A DNA stretch of 6,055 nt from Candidatus Firestoneibacteriota bacterium (GTDB lineage Bacteria > Oederibacteriota > JAAXVQ01), in contig JAAXVQ010000133.1 in the NCBI GenBank assembly GCA_013335425.1, forward strand, positions 1 through 6,055, given 5' to 3'. Position numbers and translations under genes: made by a program. Shown here one piece after another: positions 4,782 to 6,055 of the stretch (positions are counted from its first letter, which is position 1; each line of letters begins with the position of its first letter). Under the pieces are notes generated by a model. The model made no database searches and was not told the DNA's origin. It was given only the letters and a program-made list of their open reading frames with translations.

Positions 4782-6055
4782 ATGCTGGAACGGCAGTACC
4801 GTTTGGGTCCCTGGCTGATGTTGGCTGCCGTGATTATTCCAATGATCGTCTCCCTGCCTTTTCTGTACGCCGGTCCCTGGACCCGGGCCGATGCTGCGCT
4901 GCTGCTATCGGTCAAGACCCTGGGTTTACTCCCGCCCCCGGGGTATCCGGTCTATTTACTTATCACGCGCGCCTTGGCCTGGCTCTTGCCCTTGGGTCCC
5001 TGGGCCGCGCGCCTGCAATTGATCCACCTGATCTATTTGGCGGTTTTGTCCGGATTGATTTTCCGCTTTGGCCGGGTACTGCTGTTTCCGCCCCTGGCCT
5101 GCTGGAGCGCCGCTTTAAGCCTGGTTTTGACCGTCTGGATCTGGCCCGACGTTCTGCTCCCGTCCCCCCTGCTTCTGCACTTAGACCTGCTTTTTCTTTT
5201 TCTCCTGTTCACCGTATCGCGTTTGCTCTCCCCGGCCGGACGCTACGCGGGGTTGGGCCTTTTTGCCTGGGGTGCCCTGGGCGGACTCACCGGCGGGCAG
5301 GAATGGATTCTCTGGCCTTGGGTGCTCCCGGCCTTGGTTTTGGGCATCTGGCTGGAATCACGGAAACACGCCCGCCGCTTTACCGACTGGGTGGCCTTGG
5401 GCGCCGGCATTTTAGCCGGCGCCTTGTTGCCTTACGGGGTTATCCTCGGACGTTTGTTTTCCTCCCACGCCTTCATCAACACGGACTTGGTTCCGCAGTT
5501 GGCCGCCTGGCGGGATTCCCCCACATTGAATTTGCTGGAAAATTGGTTGAAGTTTTATTTCCAGGCACCCCGTTTCTGGCTGCCTTCGCTGGGGAGCGTG
5601 GTTAAAGGCGTGTTCCCGGTGTTGGGTTCCCTGCCTTTCTTAACCCTCTGCGTTTGGCTGCTGGGCGCCGTCATGCATTTGCGCCAGCTTTTATTTCAAC
5701 CCGTGCACCCGCCGTCCTCGGAAGCGGCCCAACTGGGACGTCTGGCGGCCGGCGGCTTGCCGCTTTTAGCCCTGCCGTTCACGGCCCTGTGCTTTTCCCG
5801 CCAACCCGGCGCCATGACCCTGGCTTGGCTCCTCGGCGGTACTTTGTGGGGATTTTCCGGTTTTAATTATCTGTATGAAGAGCTCGGCCGTCCCAGCGCC
5901 ACGACCGCCAAACCCAACCTCTCCACGGCCCCGGCCGCCTTCGGCGTGCTGGCGTTGGTGCTGATCCCTTTCTTCGCCTGGATTCAAGCTTACCCCCGCG
6001 TGCAGTCCCTCGCCGGCCAAGCGCGGTCGGCCTCCGCGCCGCTGGCCCAGGCCAG
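4782..6055 (+). CDS. Divergent DUF2723-like polytopic membrane protein (partial, C-terminus off the right edge)
   Basis: ATG at 4782 with AAGGAGG just upstream opens a frame with no stop to the window edge, giving 424 residues. The protein is very hydrophobic with about ten likely membrane segments; the first is about 11-30. The region TLGLLPPPGYPVYLL (46-60) followed by WLLPLGPWAARLQLIH (67-82) matches the start of DUF2723 (GT117-related, same family as the eukaryotic O-mannosyltransferase TMEM260), where the usual form is close to HPPGYPLY. GALGGLTGGQEW (164-175) and LLPYGVIL (215-222) also fall where the family has conserved blocks. The acidic DSGE motif that normally precedes HPPGYP is reduced to a single Asp (D37 in RADAAL), so activity is uncertain. 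It is transcribed away from the GT2 gene. The likely role is transfer of a lipid-linked sugar on the outer membrane face, or a catalytically altered relative. C-terminal repeats such as TPRs, if present, lie beyond the window. Confidence 0.78.
   Translation, partial: MLERQYRLGPWLMLAAVIIPMIVSLPFLYAGPWTRADAALLLSVKTLGLLPPPGYPVYLLITRALAWLLPLGPWAARLQLIHLIYLAVLSGLIFRFGRVLLFPPLACWSAALSLVLTVWIWPDVLLPSPLLLHLDLLFLFLLFTVSRLLSPAGRYAGLGLFAWGALGGLTGGQEWILWPWVLPALVLGIWLESRKHARRFTDWVALGAGILAGALLPYGVILGRLFSSHAFINTDLVPQLAAWRDSPTLNLLENWLKFYFQAPRFWLPSLGSVVKGVFPVLGSLPFLTLCVWLLGAVMHLRQLLFQPVHPPSSEAAQLGRLAAGGLPLLALPFTALCFSRQPGAMTLAWLLGGTLWGFSGFNYLYEELGRPSATTAKPNLSTAPAAFGVLALVLIPFFAWIQAYPRVQSLAGQARSASAPLAQA

Noticed and set aside
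4637..5605. 322-codon plus-strand open frame overlapping the DUF2723-like gene
   Set aside because: It lacks a ribosome binding site and family motifs; the frame from 4782 has AAGGAGG, a membrane-protein pattern and PPGYP.

Overview
The window holds the genes of a membrane-associated glycosylation locus, most likely from a bacterium. Three genes lie on the minus strand and, read in their own direction, run polyprenyl-phosphate sugar synthase -> DUF2298 membrane protein -> Agl23-like membrane protein. A fourth gene diverges on the plus strand. The bacterial assignment rests on strong Shine-Dalgarno sites and on sigma70-type promoters, one an exact consensus. The DNA is moderately GC-rich in the genes, with AT-rich promoter gaps. 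The pairing of a TIGR03663-like protein with a DUF2298/'YYY' protein is known from Chloroflexota, Archaea and some uncultivated lineages. The phylum cannot be fixed from this sequence.

Layout: 1-989 (minus) is the N-terminal 329 residues of an Agl23/TIGR03663-like GT-C protein with an N-terminal zinc ribbon; its end lies beyond the left edge. 990-1157 holds a 104-bp inverted-repeat element. 1158-3527 (minus) is one DUF2298 gene interrupted by a single in-frame TAA at 1971-1973, so it reads as a 518-residue N-terminal part and a 270-codon C-terminal part in the same frame. This protein carries a second zinc ribbon inside a loop between membrane segments. 3528-3840 holds a perfect consensus promoter and a second copy of the inverted-repeat element. 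3841-4569 (minus) is an Alg5/DPM1-like family 2 glycosyltransferase. 4570-4781 is a divergent control region with a promoter candidate for each direction. 4782-6055 (plus) is the first 424 residues of a divergent DUF2723-like membrane protein that runs off the right edge.

Working model (inference): the GT2 enzyme loads a hexose onto a polyprenyl phosphate at the inner face of the membrane, and the polytopic GT-C-like proteins use that lipid-linked sugar on the outer face to glycosylate a protein, lipid or polysaccharide. The unusual points are the shared zinc-ribbon module in two neighbouring membrane proteins, the in-frame stop in an otherwise intact DUF2298 gene, and two direct copies of an inverted-repeat element made of 9-nt units, each placed just after a minus-strand stop codon. 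No RNA genes, CRISPR arrays or transposase genes were seen.
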